From Niveibacterium umoris (lineage in GTDB: Bacteria; Pseudomonadota; Gammaproteobacteria; Burkholderiales; Rhodocyclaceae), in assembly GCF_014197015.1 (NCBI RefSeq), contig NZ_JACIET010000002.1, positions 806,001 to 870,000 of the forward strand: a stretch of DNA of 64,000 nt, written 5' to 3'. The first letter of the stretch is position 1, and each line of letters starts with the position of its first letter. The notes under the pieces are model-generated. The model did no database searches, was not told the origin of the DNA, and saw only the letters and a program-made list of their open reading frames with translations. The translations under genes and the position numbers were made by a program. This document shows, piece by piece, positions 18,734-28,200 of the stretch.

Positions 18734-20095
18734 TCAAGGCCGTGTCTGCTTCACCAGCGACCACGCCATTCCTCCCATCACGGCAACGCCGACGACGAGC
18801 ACCGCCCACAGCACCCACTTGCGCATTTGGACCGGCGATTCGGCGGCTCTGGGGCTGCTGCTGTCGGCGGCGCTGGCCTGGGGGCCGAAGGCTGCTTCGG
18901 CGTCCGCGATCCTGGGTGCGCCGGGTTGGCCGTAGCCGGGCACCAGGGTGCCGATCGCCAGCGCGGCGGGTGCGGCTTTGGGGTTGCCGAGGGCGAGGGT
19001 GTAGGGCGCCGGGCCGCGGGTGAGGAAGACGAGCTGCTGCGGCGTGAGGCCGAGCTGCAGCGTGGGCGCGGTGTTGCCGAGGCCGCCGCTGCGCGGGTCG
19101 GCGTGCAGGCGCAGATGCTGAATCGCGATGTTGCCGAGCGCGATGTCGGGCGAGGTGCGATCCGACCCTTCGCCGCTGAGGCGGTAGACGACACCGCTGG
19201 TGAGGCGCTGCCAGGGCGCGCGTTCGTCGTTGCGCGTAGCGACTTCGACAGGGGCCAACAGATTGCCCGGCGGCAGCGTGACACGCAGTTGCTCGGCACG
19301 GATCGGCGTCGGCAGGTTCAGCACATAGTCGCCCTTGGCGTCGCGCAGCACGGCGCTCGCGGGCGTCCAGACCATCGCGGGGGGCTCGGTGTGCGCTTCG
19401 CGTGTGATGAACTTCGCCGCGGTGATCGGCGCCGCTTCGGCGGGCTCGCGCCACAGCACGCGCAGGTAGCGCGCGTTGGTTTGACCCAGTTCGATGCGCT
19501 CGCGGCGGATCTGTTCGCCGTTGAAATCGAGCACTGCGAGCACGGCGTCGGCCTGCAGGCTTTGCCACTGCGCGAGATCGTCGCTGCCTTCGACGCTGAC
19601 GCGGTGGAAGCCGCTGACGCCCTCGCCGAGCGTAATGTCGAGCGCCGCCAGCGTCGCATCCTTGCTGCCGGTATCGATCAGGTAGCCGCGCAGCGGCTTG
19701 CCGGCCGCTTTGCCCGCCTGCTCGCGTACCGACACCACGGTGCCAGCGGTGTCGCGCCGCACATCCACCTGCAGGTCGCCGCCAGTGGTGTTGGCTTCGC
19801 CGTGCAGCGGGAACCAGCGCAGCGCACGTTGCTGTTCGCTGGCGCGCGTCTGCGGCGGTGTAGCGATCAGCGCGAAGGGCACCGCCTCGCCGTTTGCGTT
19901 GAAGACCCGCAGATCGCGCAGATCCGGCGAGCGGGCTGCAAGGTAGGCGTCGATCGGCAGCGTGAGCCGCGCGTACGGTGCCGCCTGCGCAACGCGAATA
20001 CTGGCGCGGGTGGCGAAGTCCGCCACTTGTTCTTCGGCGGCGTGGCTAACGCTGTAGCACAGCAGCGCGACTAGGAGGGTGGCGATGCGGCTCAT
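18734..20095 (-). CDS. DUF3999 family exported protein
   Basis: 453 residues with a signal peptide (MSRIATLLVALLCYSVSHA), a large periplasmic beta-rich body and one C-terminal membrane helix (about 425-447) ending in a basic tail, giving a type I membrane topology. Content and length match DUF3999, a family of unknown function usually next to DUF2339. The start ATG overlaps the stop of the DUF2339 gene in an ATGA arrangement (20092-20095), a sign of translational coupling. The frame runs much further upstream, but that part is a shadow of the DUF2339 gene. The extracytoplasmic domain may bind a component handled by the DUF2339 partner; this is inference. Confidence 0.85.
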   Translation of the reverse strand: MSRIATLLVALLCYSVSHAAEEQVADFATRASIRVAQAAPYARLTLPIDAYLAARSPDLRDLRVFNANGEAVPFALIATPPQTRASEQQRALRWFPLHGEANTTGGDLQVDVRRDTAGTVVSVREQAGKAAGKPLRGYLIDTGSKDATLAALDITLGEGVSGFHRVSVEGSDDLAQWQSLQADAVLAVLDFNGEQIRRERIELGQTNARYLRVLWREPAEAAPITAAKFITREAHTEPPAMVWTPASAVLRDAKGDYVLNLPTPIRAEQLRVTLPPGNLLAPVEVATRNDERAPWQRLTSGVVYRLSGEGSDRTSPDIALGNIAIQHLRLHADPRSGGLGNTAPTLQLGLTPQQLVFLTRGPAPYTLALGNPKAAPAALAIGTLVPGYGQPGAPRIADAEAAFGPQASAADSSSPRAAESPVQMRKWVLWAVLVVGVAVMGGMAWSLVKQTRP

Positions 20096-23000
20096 GATGT
20101 GGCCTCTTCGTTCGATTCGTTGGTCCTGGGCGGCAGCGGCGCGAAGTAGCCGACCACCAGCAAGAGCACGCCCACCGCGATGAAGGACACGATGCGCGCG
20201 AGCCCGCCAGTGTTTGAGAGTTCGATCAGGAACAGTTTGGCGACGACCACGCCGATCAGCACCGCGCCGATCAGCCAGCGCATCCGATCCTGCGCGCGGT
20301 GGCCGCTTACCATCAGCGCCAGCGCGGCGATGCTCCACGCAATCGAGAGGCTTGCCTGCAGCGTCATCGAGGCGAACAGCGCATGCGATTCGAAGGGCAC
20401 GCCGGCCCAGTGATGCACGACGCGGGCCACGCCGCAGGTGTAGACGAGGAAGGCGACCGCACCGAAGCTCGGGCGCAGCAATTGCTGCGCGTCGTCCGCC
20501 AGGTCGACACGCGTGAGCCAGCGCCACACAGCGAGCAGCACGATGCCGCAGGCGATCTCCAGCGGGTTGGCGATGGGGATGTACGGCAGCGGTGCTGCAG
20601 AGCCTGTCGAGTGCAGGTTTGCCGCCATCACCCACAGCACCATCAACAGCCCCACCGGCGTTGCGACCAGGGTGCGGTAGGTGGATTCGCGCGCGCCGAA
20701 GGGCCAGCGCTGAGGCCACTGCTCGCGCGCAGTGAAGATCAGGTAGGCGGCGGGCACCAGCGCCCAGCCGAGCCAGCGCCATGCAGACCGTTCGTCACCC
20801 AGTTCGGCGAACAGTGCGCGCGCTTCGAGCGCCAGCACCGTCAACAGCAGCCATGCACCGAGCGCGTGAGCGAGTTTGATGCCGATCGCCGGCCACGGCG
20901 CTTCATCGCCTTCCGCGAGCAGGCGCAGCGCGAGCAGGTGTGCGACCAGCATCGCAGCCCAGCCCGCGCCCGCGAGCCCGGCGAAAGGCGCATAGCCGGC
21001 GTGATAGTCGGCCGCGAGTGCGAACCAACCGAGCGGCGTCAATGCAAGGCACAGGTTTGCCAGCGTGGCCCAGGCCCAGCGGCGTGCCGCGAGCGTCCAC
21101 AGCATCGCGGTGGCAGCGATCAGGCCCAGCGCTGCGGCGTGCTGCTGCACCGGTACGACGAAGCGTTCGATCTCGGCGAGCCAGGCATAGCCCCACCACA
21201 GCGCGCCCCACAGCAGGCCGAGCAGCGAGAGCTTCGGTGCGATGTCGGCAAACTGCGCGTCGCCGCGCTGCTGCAGGCGCCATGCGGCGACCCAGGCCGC
21301 GAGCGCGATCACCAGCGGCACCAGGAAACCGGCATGGCGCAGCGGTGAGAGATCCGGGTCGGCATGCAGCGCGACGTTCGGCCACACCTGCATCAGGAAG
21401 GCCGCCGCGGCTGCCACCTGCAGCGCGATGCCGAACCACATCGCCACCGCCTGCCGCAGCGAAATCGCGAGCCACAGGATCAGCACGCCGCTGAGCGCCC
21501 ACACGCCGCTCGCAACCCGCCAGGGCAGCACGAAGAGCACCGCCAGGTTGATGAGTGCGAGGCCGAAGACGAGGAAGAGCCCGACCCCGGCCGACAGCCC
21601 CGGCAGCGCATCGGCATTCCGGGTCGTGAGGATCGTGCTGGCGAGCACCGTGAGGCCGATCAGCCCGCACACCACCAGGCCCGACAGCCCGGCCGCGAAG
21701 ACCTGCGCGCCGTCCGCCGCCGCGCCGTGGTTGTTGGCGAAGAACACGATGCCGGCAGCCACCTGCACCAGCATGCCGGTGAGCAGCGCGGCGCGGTCCG
21801 CAAAGCGCAGTGCCGCCCACACCGTGGCGACGCCGGCGATCGCCCAGGCCACCGCGGTGGTGGTGCTGCCGGCGAGCATCGGCGCCAGCAGGTAGGCGAA
21901 GACGAGGCCCAGCACCGCGAAGAGCGGCTTGAGGGCGGCGTCGGCGGGCGGGTTGTCGTTCGCAGCCTCGATGCGGGCGACGCGCCAGTTCGACAGCAGC
22001 GCGCCGGCCAGCATCAGCGTGCCGAGCCAGGAACCGGCCAGCAGCGAGCCGGGGTCGGCAGTGCCGCTGCCCAGTGTGCGCAGGAAGAACACCGTGGCAC
22101 CGGCTTGCAGCAGCAGCGCGAAGGCGCGCGCCAGCGTGCGCTGCTGGCGATGGCCGAGCCAGTAGATGCCGGCGCCCTCCACCGCCCACGCGGCGGCGGT
22201 CCATTGGTCGTCGAGCGCGAGCGGGATCGCCAGCGACGCGAAGATCACGCCGAGCGCGAGGAAGACTTCCACCAGCAGCAGGTTGCGGATGCGATCGCGG
22301 CCGAGCAGCGCGCGTGCCAGGATCAGGTAGAAGGCGCCCAGCGCGAAGGCGCTGAAAGCCATGCCGTATTCGATGTGGCGGATGATCGCCACCTGCAGGC
22401 CAAAGCCCAGCAGCGGCACGCCGAACAGCAGGGTGCCGTCGATCGCGTTGGCATGCGCCAGCGCGCCGCGCAGCAGTTCGCCGTGGTCGGCATCGCGGAT
22501 CGGCGATGTCCATTCGGCCATGCGTCGGCGTGCGAACAGCAGTGCGATCGTCACGTACATCAGGAAGAAGGCGACGAGGAAAGGTTCGGTGCTGGCGAAG
22601 AGCTCCGGCTGGTAGCTGCGCAGCCCCCATGCGGTGCCGATCAGGAAGGTGCCGGCAAAACCCACCAGATTGAGTACCCGCCAGGCCTTGAACCAGGCAA
22701 TGCCCAGCACGCCGGCGTTGAGCAGCAGGAAGTAGGAGAACAGCGCCACATGGCTGCCGCCGCCGGTGGAGGCGAGGATCGGTGCCGCAAAGCCGCCCAG
22801 CGTGCCGGCGATTGCCAGCGAGGGCGCGTTCTGCTTTACCGCGAGCAGGCCAGCGAGCGCCGCGACCGCCACCATCAGCACGAAGCCAAACTGCAGCGGG
22901 ATCAGCGGATGCAGCCGCATCGCCGCGAAGGTGGTGAGGTACATCACCGCCACCGCCGCACCTTGTAGCAACAAGCCGTAAGGCCCGTTGCGCTCGCGCA

Positions 23001-23832
23001 GCCGCCAGCCGACCACCAGCAGGCCGAGCGCCGTGGCGGCGACGCCGGCGTAGCGGAATTCGATCGGTAGCGTGGTGCGTTCGGCCGCGTAACGCAGCAG
23101 GAAGGCCAGCCCGAGGAACAGCAACACGATGCCCATGCGCACCAGCGTGTTGCCACCGAAAAGCCAGGCGCGCGCGGCGTCGAAGGCGCGCTCGACCAGG
23201 CCGGGGCCGGACGGCGTGGCTTCGAGCGCTTCTTCGGTCGCCGCGACCGCCTGCTCCGCCTCGCGCTCGACCGGGGCGCGCCGCACCGCAGCAAGTGCCG
23301 CATCGACCCGGGCCTGAACCGCCGCATCGTCGGTGGGCGCCGATTGCGCGGTGGCCATCTGCGCTACCGCCGGTGGCATCGCGGGGGCGGCACCTTCGGC
23401 GCTTTCCGCGCTCACGCTCGCGGCGGCAGCGGTCTCGGCGCCGGGGACTTCGGCGGGGGGTGCCGCGACCGGCGCTTGGGCAGGTTGCTCCGAGGCGGCC
23501 GCGTCCGGCGGCACCGTCTGATCGGTGGTGGCATGTGTGCCGGCGTCGGCGTGCGCGCCCGGTGCGCCTTCCCGCACGGCCTCCAGTGCGACGAAACGCT
23601 GGTGGATCGCCAGCGTGACGCGGTCGAAGTGTTCGCGGAAGGCGTCCAGCGCCGTTTCCCGCTCGTCGATGCGCGCGGCCAGGGCCTCGTAGCGCTGCTG
23701 CAACTCCAGCACCCGCCCGGCAAGGAAACCCAGTGCCGCCCCGAGCAGGGCACCGACCCATCCGCTTACATCCTGCCACTGCGCTACGACCAAACCTGCA
23801 ATCAGGCCGACCACAAGCATCATGAAGCTCAC
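20092..23832 (-). CDS. DUF2339 family large polytopic membrane protein
   Basis: About 1246 residues. An N-terminal membrane helix (about 3-20) is followed by a coiled coil (about 35-80), a long Ala/Pro/Glu linker and then some 30 hydrophobic segments to the C-terminus, the layout of DUF2339. Function is unknown; family members are predicted inner-membrane proteins. The start was chosen at GTG 23832 because GGGAGG lies seven bases before it; ATGs at 23823 and 23820 are alternatives. The stop overlaps the DUF3999 start, so the two products probably form a complex. The gene is divergent from the UrtA-like gene at 24013. Confidence 0.85.
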   Translation of the reverse strand: MSFMMLVVGLIAGLVVAQWQDVSGWVGALLGAALGFLAGRVLELQQRYEALAARIDERETALDAFREHFDRVTLAIHQRFVALEAVREGAPGAHADAGTHATTDQTVPPDAAASEQPAQAPVAAPPAEVPGAETAAAASVSAESAEGAAPAMPPAVAQMATAQSAPTDDAAVQARVDAALAAVRRAPVEREAEQAVAATEEALEATPSGPGLVERAFDAARAWLFGGNTLVRMGIVLLFLGLAFLLRYAAERTTLPIEFRYAGVAATALGLLVVGWRLRERNGPYGLLLQGAAVAVMYLTTFAAMRLHPLIPLQFGFVLMVAVAALAGLLAVKQNAPSLAIAGTLGGFAAPILASTGGGSHVALFSYFLLLNAGVLGIAWFKAWRVLNLVGFAGTFLIGTAWGLRSYQPELFASTEPFLVAFFLMYVTIALLFARRRMAEWTSPIRDADHGELLRGALAHANAIDGTLLFGVPLLGFGLQVAIIRHIEYGMAFSAFALGAFYLILARALLGRDRIRNLLLVEVFLALGVIFASLAIPLALDDQWTAAAWAVEGAGIYWLGHRQQRTLARAFALLLQAGATVFFLRTLGSGTADPGSLLAGSWLGTLMLAGALLSNWRVARIEAANDNPPADAALKPLFAVLGLVFAYLLAPMLAGSTTTAVAWAIAGVATVWAALRFADRAALLTGMLVQVAAGIVFFANNHGAAADGAQVFAAGLSGLVVCGLIGLTVLASTILTTRNADALPGLSAGVGLFLVFGLALINLAVLFVLPWRVASGVWALSGVLILWLAISLRQAVAMWFGIALQVAAAAAFLMQVWPNVALHADPDLSPLRHAGFLVPLVIALAAWVAAWRLQQRGDAQFADIAPKLSLLGLLWGALWWGYAWLAEIERFVVPVQQHAAALGLIAATAMLWTLAARRWAWATLANLCLALTPLGWFALAADYHAGYAPFAGLAGAGWAAMLVAHLLALRLLAEGDEAPWPAIGIKLAHALGAWLLLTVLALEARALFAELGDERSAWRWLGWALVPAAYLIFTAREQWPQRWPFGARESTYRTLVATPVGLLMVLWVMAANLHSTGSAAPLPYIPIANPLEIACGIVLLAVWRWLTRVDLADDAQQLLRPSFGAVAFLVYTCGVARVVHHWAGVPFESHALFASMTLQASLSIAWSIAALALMVSGHRAQDRMRWLIGAVLIGVVVAKLFLIELSNTGGLARIVSFIAVGVLLLVVGYFAPLPPRTNESNEEATS

Positions 23833-24012
23833 GCCATTTCCTCCCGGCAACCGGAACATGCGGCTGACATGCCACAAGGCCGCAGTCTCCCACAGGCGGA
23901 CGCTGCGGCTTGTGAGGGACCACGCAGTCGGGCACAAACACGCACCCCTGAGGGTCAAGGATCGCAGGCGCAGGCCGATAGTGCAGGTGTTCACTCCCTT
24001 TGGCACGACTTG

Positions 24013-25224
24013 ATGATCTGGCGCAAGGCTCTCCTGGTGGCTGTTGTGGCGATCGCCCTGGCGCTGGCGGTTTTCGCACAGCGGCGGCCGACTCCGTCGC
24101 CGATCCGCATCGGGGCCCTGCATTCACTCAGTGGCACCATGGCGGCCAGCGAGGCGCCCCTGGTCGACGCGGTGCGCATGGCCGCCGACGAGATCAACGC
24201 AGAGGGCGGGGTGCTCGGGCGGCCGCTTCAAGTGGTGGTGGCGGATGGCCGTTCGAACTGGGATCACTTCGCTCGGGAAGCCGAACGCCTGATCAGCCAG
24301 GAGCATGTCGATGTGCTGTTCGGCTGCTGGACGTCGGCCTGTCGCAGGGCAGTGAAGCCGGTCGTCGAGCGCCATCGTCACCTCATGCTCTACCCGGTGC
24401 AGTACGAAGGGATGGAGCAGTCCCCCAACATCCTGTACACCGGTTCGGCGCCGAATCAGCAGATCGTGCCGGGCACGCACTGGATGCTGCAGCGCTTTGG
24501 CACGCGGGTGGTGCTGATCGGCTCGGACTACGTTTTTCCGCGCATCGCCAACCTGATCATCCGCGACCTGGTGGAAGCCCGCGGCGGCGAGATCGTCAGC
24601 GAACGCTACCTGCCGCTGGGCGCCCGGGATTTCGCCGAAGTGGTCGACGAAATCGCGGCGGCGCGGCCTGTGGTGGTGCTCAACACGCTTAACGGTGACA
24701 GCAACGCCGCCTTTTTTGACGCGCTGGTCCGCGCGGGTCTGGTCGACCAGCCGATCATGTCATTCAGCGTCGCCGAGCCGGAACTCAAGGCTTGGGGTGG
24801 CGGGCGCCTGACGCGCCACTACGCCGCCTGGAGCTATTTCCAGTCGCTCCCGACCCCCGCCAACCAGCACTTCGTGGCGGCATGGCAGCAGCGCTTCGGT
24901 GCCGATCGGCAGACCAGCGATGCGGTCGAAGCCACCTACATCGGGGTCAAGCTGTGGGCGCAGGCGGTGCGCGATGCCGGCAGCCCGGAGCCGCAGCGCG
25001 TCGACCCCGCGCTGTTGCGCCAGACGATTGCCGGTCTCGCCTCGCTGGTCGCGGTCGACGCGCGTACCCGGCATGTGTGGAAGATGGTGCGGGTCGGCCA
25101 TGCCCGCAGCGACGGCCAGTTCGAACAGGTCTTTGCCTCGGACCAGCCCATCCGCCCCGCGCCTTGGCCCGGCTATCGCTCGACCGAGGAGTGGAAGCGG
25201 CGCATCGAAGAGGCTGCGCCGTGA
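24013..25224 (+). CDS. UrtA/AmiC-type periplasmic binding protein, orphan sensor subunit
   Basis: 403-residue type I periplasmic binding protein of the urea/short-chain-amide branch. After an uncleaved or Sec-type hydrophobic N-terminus (about 5-22) come PIRIGALHSLSG, a long helix DAVRMAADEINAEGG, FGCWTSACRRAV and the YPVQYEGMEQSPNI block characteristic of urea-binding UrtA. No permease or ATPase genes follow. Instead the stop overlaps the GTG of a hybrid histidine kinase, so it most likely serves as the ligand-sensing partner of that kinase. The frame opens far upstream; ATG 24013 (or TTG 24010) is the plausible start and has only a weak ribosome site. The ligand may be urea or an amide, by family similarity only. 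Confidence 0.85.
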   Translation: MIWRKALLVAVVAIALALAVFAQRRPTPSPIRIGALHSLSGTMAASEAPLVDAVRMAADEINAEGGVLGRPLQVVVADGRSNWDHFAREAERLISQEHVDVLFGCWTSACRRAVKPVVERHRHLMLYPVQYEGMEQSPNILYTGSAPNQQIVPGTHWMLQRFGTRVVLIGSDYVFPRIANLIIRDLVEARGGEIVSERYLPLGARDFAEVVDEIAAARPVVVLNTLNGDSNAAFFDALVRAGLVDQPIMSFSVAEPELKAWGGGRLTRHYAAWSYFQSLPTPANQHFVAAWQQRFGADRQTSDAVEATYIGVKLWAQAVRDAGSPEPQRVDPALLRQTIAGLASLVAVDARTRHVWKMVRVGHARSDGQFEQVFASDQPIRPAPWPGYRSTEEWKRRIEEAAP

Positions 25225-28200
25225 AGGCTTACCGCATCCTGCCGCAGCTGCTGCTCGGCTTTCTGCTGCTGTCGCCCCTGCCGCTGGCCGGATTGGCCTG
25301 GTGGTCCAGCGCCGCTTTCGAGCGGACCCTGAGCGACACCGCGGTCACCACGCTCTCGTCACTCGCCGACAAGAAGGCGGACCAGATCAACGCCTACGTC
25401 AATGAGCGGGTCAAGGACACCGAGACACTCGCCAAATCACCGACCACCCAGCATGCGCTGAGCATCCTGCCGTCCTTGATCGCCAGCTCCGACGAAGTTC
25501 AGTACGGCGTCGACGAGCGCCGCTATCGCGACTATTTCGAGGATGCCTATATCCAGGGAAACGGTTATGACCTGCTGCTGACCGCCAACGATGGCACGGT
25601 GGTCTTCTCGATCCTGCACGAGCCGGATTTCGCCAGCAACCTCAACACCGGCCGTTACCGCGACACGATTCTTGCCCGCGCGCACCGTCAGGCGCTGGAA
25701 CTGCTCGAAACGCAGGTGACACCGGTCGCGGCGTATGCGCCTTCGGGTGACAAACCGTCGGTGTTCGTCGTGTCGCCGGTGATCCGCGACGGCAAAGCGC
25801 TTGGCACGGTGGCACTGCAATTGCAGCTGAGCCAGCTGACGGTGGTCACTACCGATGCCACCGGGCTGGGCAAGAGCGGCGAGACCATCATCACGCAGCT
25901 CGAAGGCAACGAGGCGCTCTCGGTGACGCCGCTGAAGACCGACCCGGATGCCGCTTTTCGCCTGCGCCGTCCGCTGAGCAAGCTCGGCTCGCCGATGCAG
26001 GCGGCGATCCGCGGCGAGCGGGGCAGTGGCATTGGCGCCGATTATCGCGGCACGCCGGTAGTGGCGGCCTGGCGTTATCTGCCGGCCCTGCGCTGGTTCA
26101 TGGTGGTGAAACAGGACGTGCAGGAGGCCCTCGAACCGGCCCGACGCCTGCGCGAGCGCAGCCTCATCGCGCTGGTGGTGCTGTCCTGCGCCGGTTTCAT
26201 CGCTGCACTGTTCCTCGCCCGCAGCATCGTGCAGCCGATTACCCGGCTGACCGAGGCGACCGAGCGCATCGCCGATGGCAAGCTCGGCGAACGCGCCCCG
26301 ATTGCCGGCAGTGCGGAGTTCCGCGTCCTGGGCGAGCGCTTCAACCAGATGGCCGACCGATTGGCCGAGGAACAGGCGCTGCTCGAGCAACGGGTGGCAG
26401 AGCGCACCGAGGCGCTGGCGTCGAGCCGCAACCGCTTCGACGACATGGTGCGGCGCATTCCGGTGGGGGTCTATGTGTTCCGCTTCCGGGCCGATGGCGG
26501 CATTGCCTTCGACTACGTCAGCCCGCGTTTCTGCGAGCTGATCGGCGTGCCCGAGGCCACCCTGATGCGCGACGCCAGCCAGGCATTTGCGGCGATCCAT
26601 CCGGATGATCTGCCGGAAGTCGCGCGCCTGAACGACATTGCGGCCCGCACGATGGCGCCGTTTCGCGTCGAGTGCCGTTTCAAGGTCGGTGGCGACAACC
26701 GCTGGTTCCGGCTGGCATCCGACGGCATCGAGCTGCCCGAGGGCGGCAGCCTCTGGAATGGCGTGCTGACCGATATCACCGAGAGCAAGCTCGCCGAAGC
26801 GGCGATCCAGGAAAGCCAGCAACGGCTGGCGCTCGCGACCCGCGCGGCGGGCATCGGCATCTGGGACTGGGATCTGCGCAACGATGCGCTGTTGTGGGAC
26901 GACGCGATGTTCCGGCTGTACCACGCGCGACCGGAGGACTTTTCCGGGGCGCTCGATGCCTGGACCTCGCGGGTGCTGCCCGAAGATCTGGCACGCCTGA
27001 GGGGCGAACTCGATGCCGCGATCGCTGGCGAAAGCGCCTTTGACACCGAATTCCGGGTACGTGGCCCGGATGGCGAACTCCACTACCTGCGTGCCCTGGC
27101 GATGGTAGTGCGCGGCGAAGACAACACCGCCGTGCGCATGGTCGGAACCAACTGGGACATCACCGGGCGCAAACGCGACGAGCTGGCGCTCAAGCAGGCG
27201 GCCGACGAGCAGAGCACGATCTTCGAGACCGCGACCCTCGGCATCTGCCTCTTGCGCAACCGGGTCGTCATCAAGTGCAACCGGCGTCTGGAAGAGATGC
27301 TGGGCGCCGCGCCCGGTGAGCTGATCGGGCATTCCACCCGCAGCTGGTACCTCGATGAGACGGCCTATATCGCCGGCGGCGAGATCTACGGCGAACTCGC
27401 GGCCGGGGGCATCCACCGCCGCGACCAGGTGCTGCAGCGCCGGGATGGGTCCCGCTTCGTCAGCCGGCTGTCCGGCCGTGCGATCGATCCCGACGACCTC
27501 TCGCGGGGCGCGGTCTGGACCTTCGACGATGTGACCCAGGAGCGCCAGACCGTCGCTGACCTCGAAGCCGCCCGCCGGGCTGCGGACGCAGCCAGCCAGG
27601 CGAAATCGGAGTTCCTGGCGAACATGAGCCACGAGATCCGCACCCCGATGAACGCCGTGCTCGGGCTCACCCAGCTGGTGCTCGACGGCGAACTGGCGCG
27701 CGAGCAACGGGAGTATCTGGAAACCGTACTCACCTCGGGGCGGGCGCTGCTCGGCGTGCTCAACGATGTGCTCGACTACTCCAAGGTCGAAGCGGGACGC
27801 ATCGAGATCGAGCAGGTGCCGATGTCGATCGAAGCGCTGCTGCGCGGCGTGGCCGACCTGTTTGCCGCGCGCGCCGAGGAAAAGCGGCTGGAGCTCTTTC
27901 TCGATGTCGCACCCGGCGTGCCCACCGAAGTGGAGGGCGACCCGCTGCGCCTCACGCAGGTGCTCAATAACCTTGTCGGCAACGCCATCAAGTTCACCGA
28001 CCGCGGCGAAGTGGCGGTGCGCGTCGAGGTGGCGGGGCGGGAGGGCGACACCGTGCGGCTGCGCTTTGCGGTGCGGGACACCGGCGTCGGTCTGTCCGGG
28101 GAACAGGCGGGCCGTCTCTTCCAGGCCTTTACCCAGGCCGACGGCAGCGTCACACGCAGGCATGGCGGTACCGGTCTGGGCCTGGCGATCTCGCGCAAGC

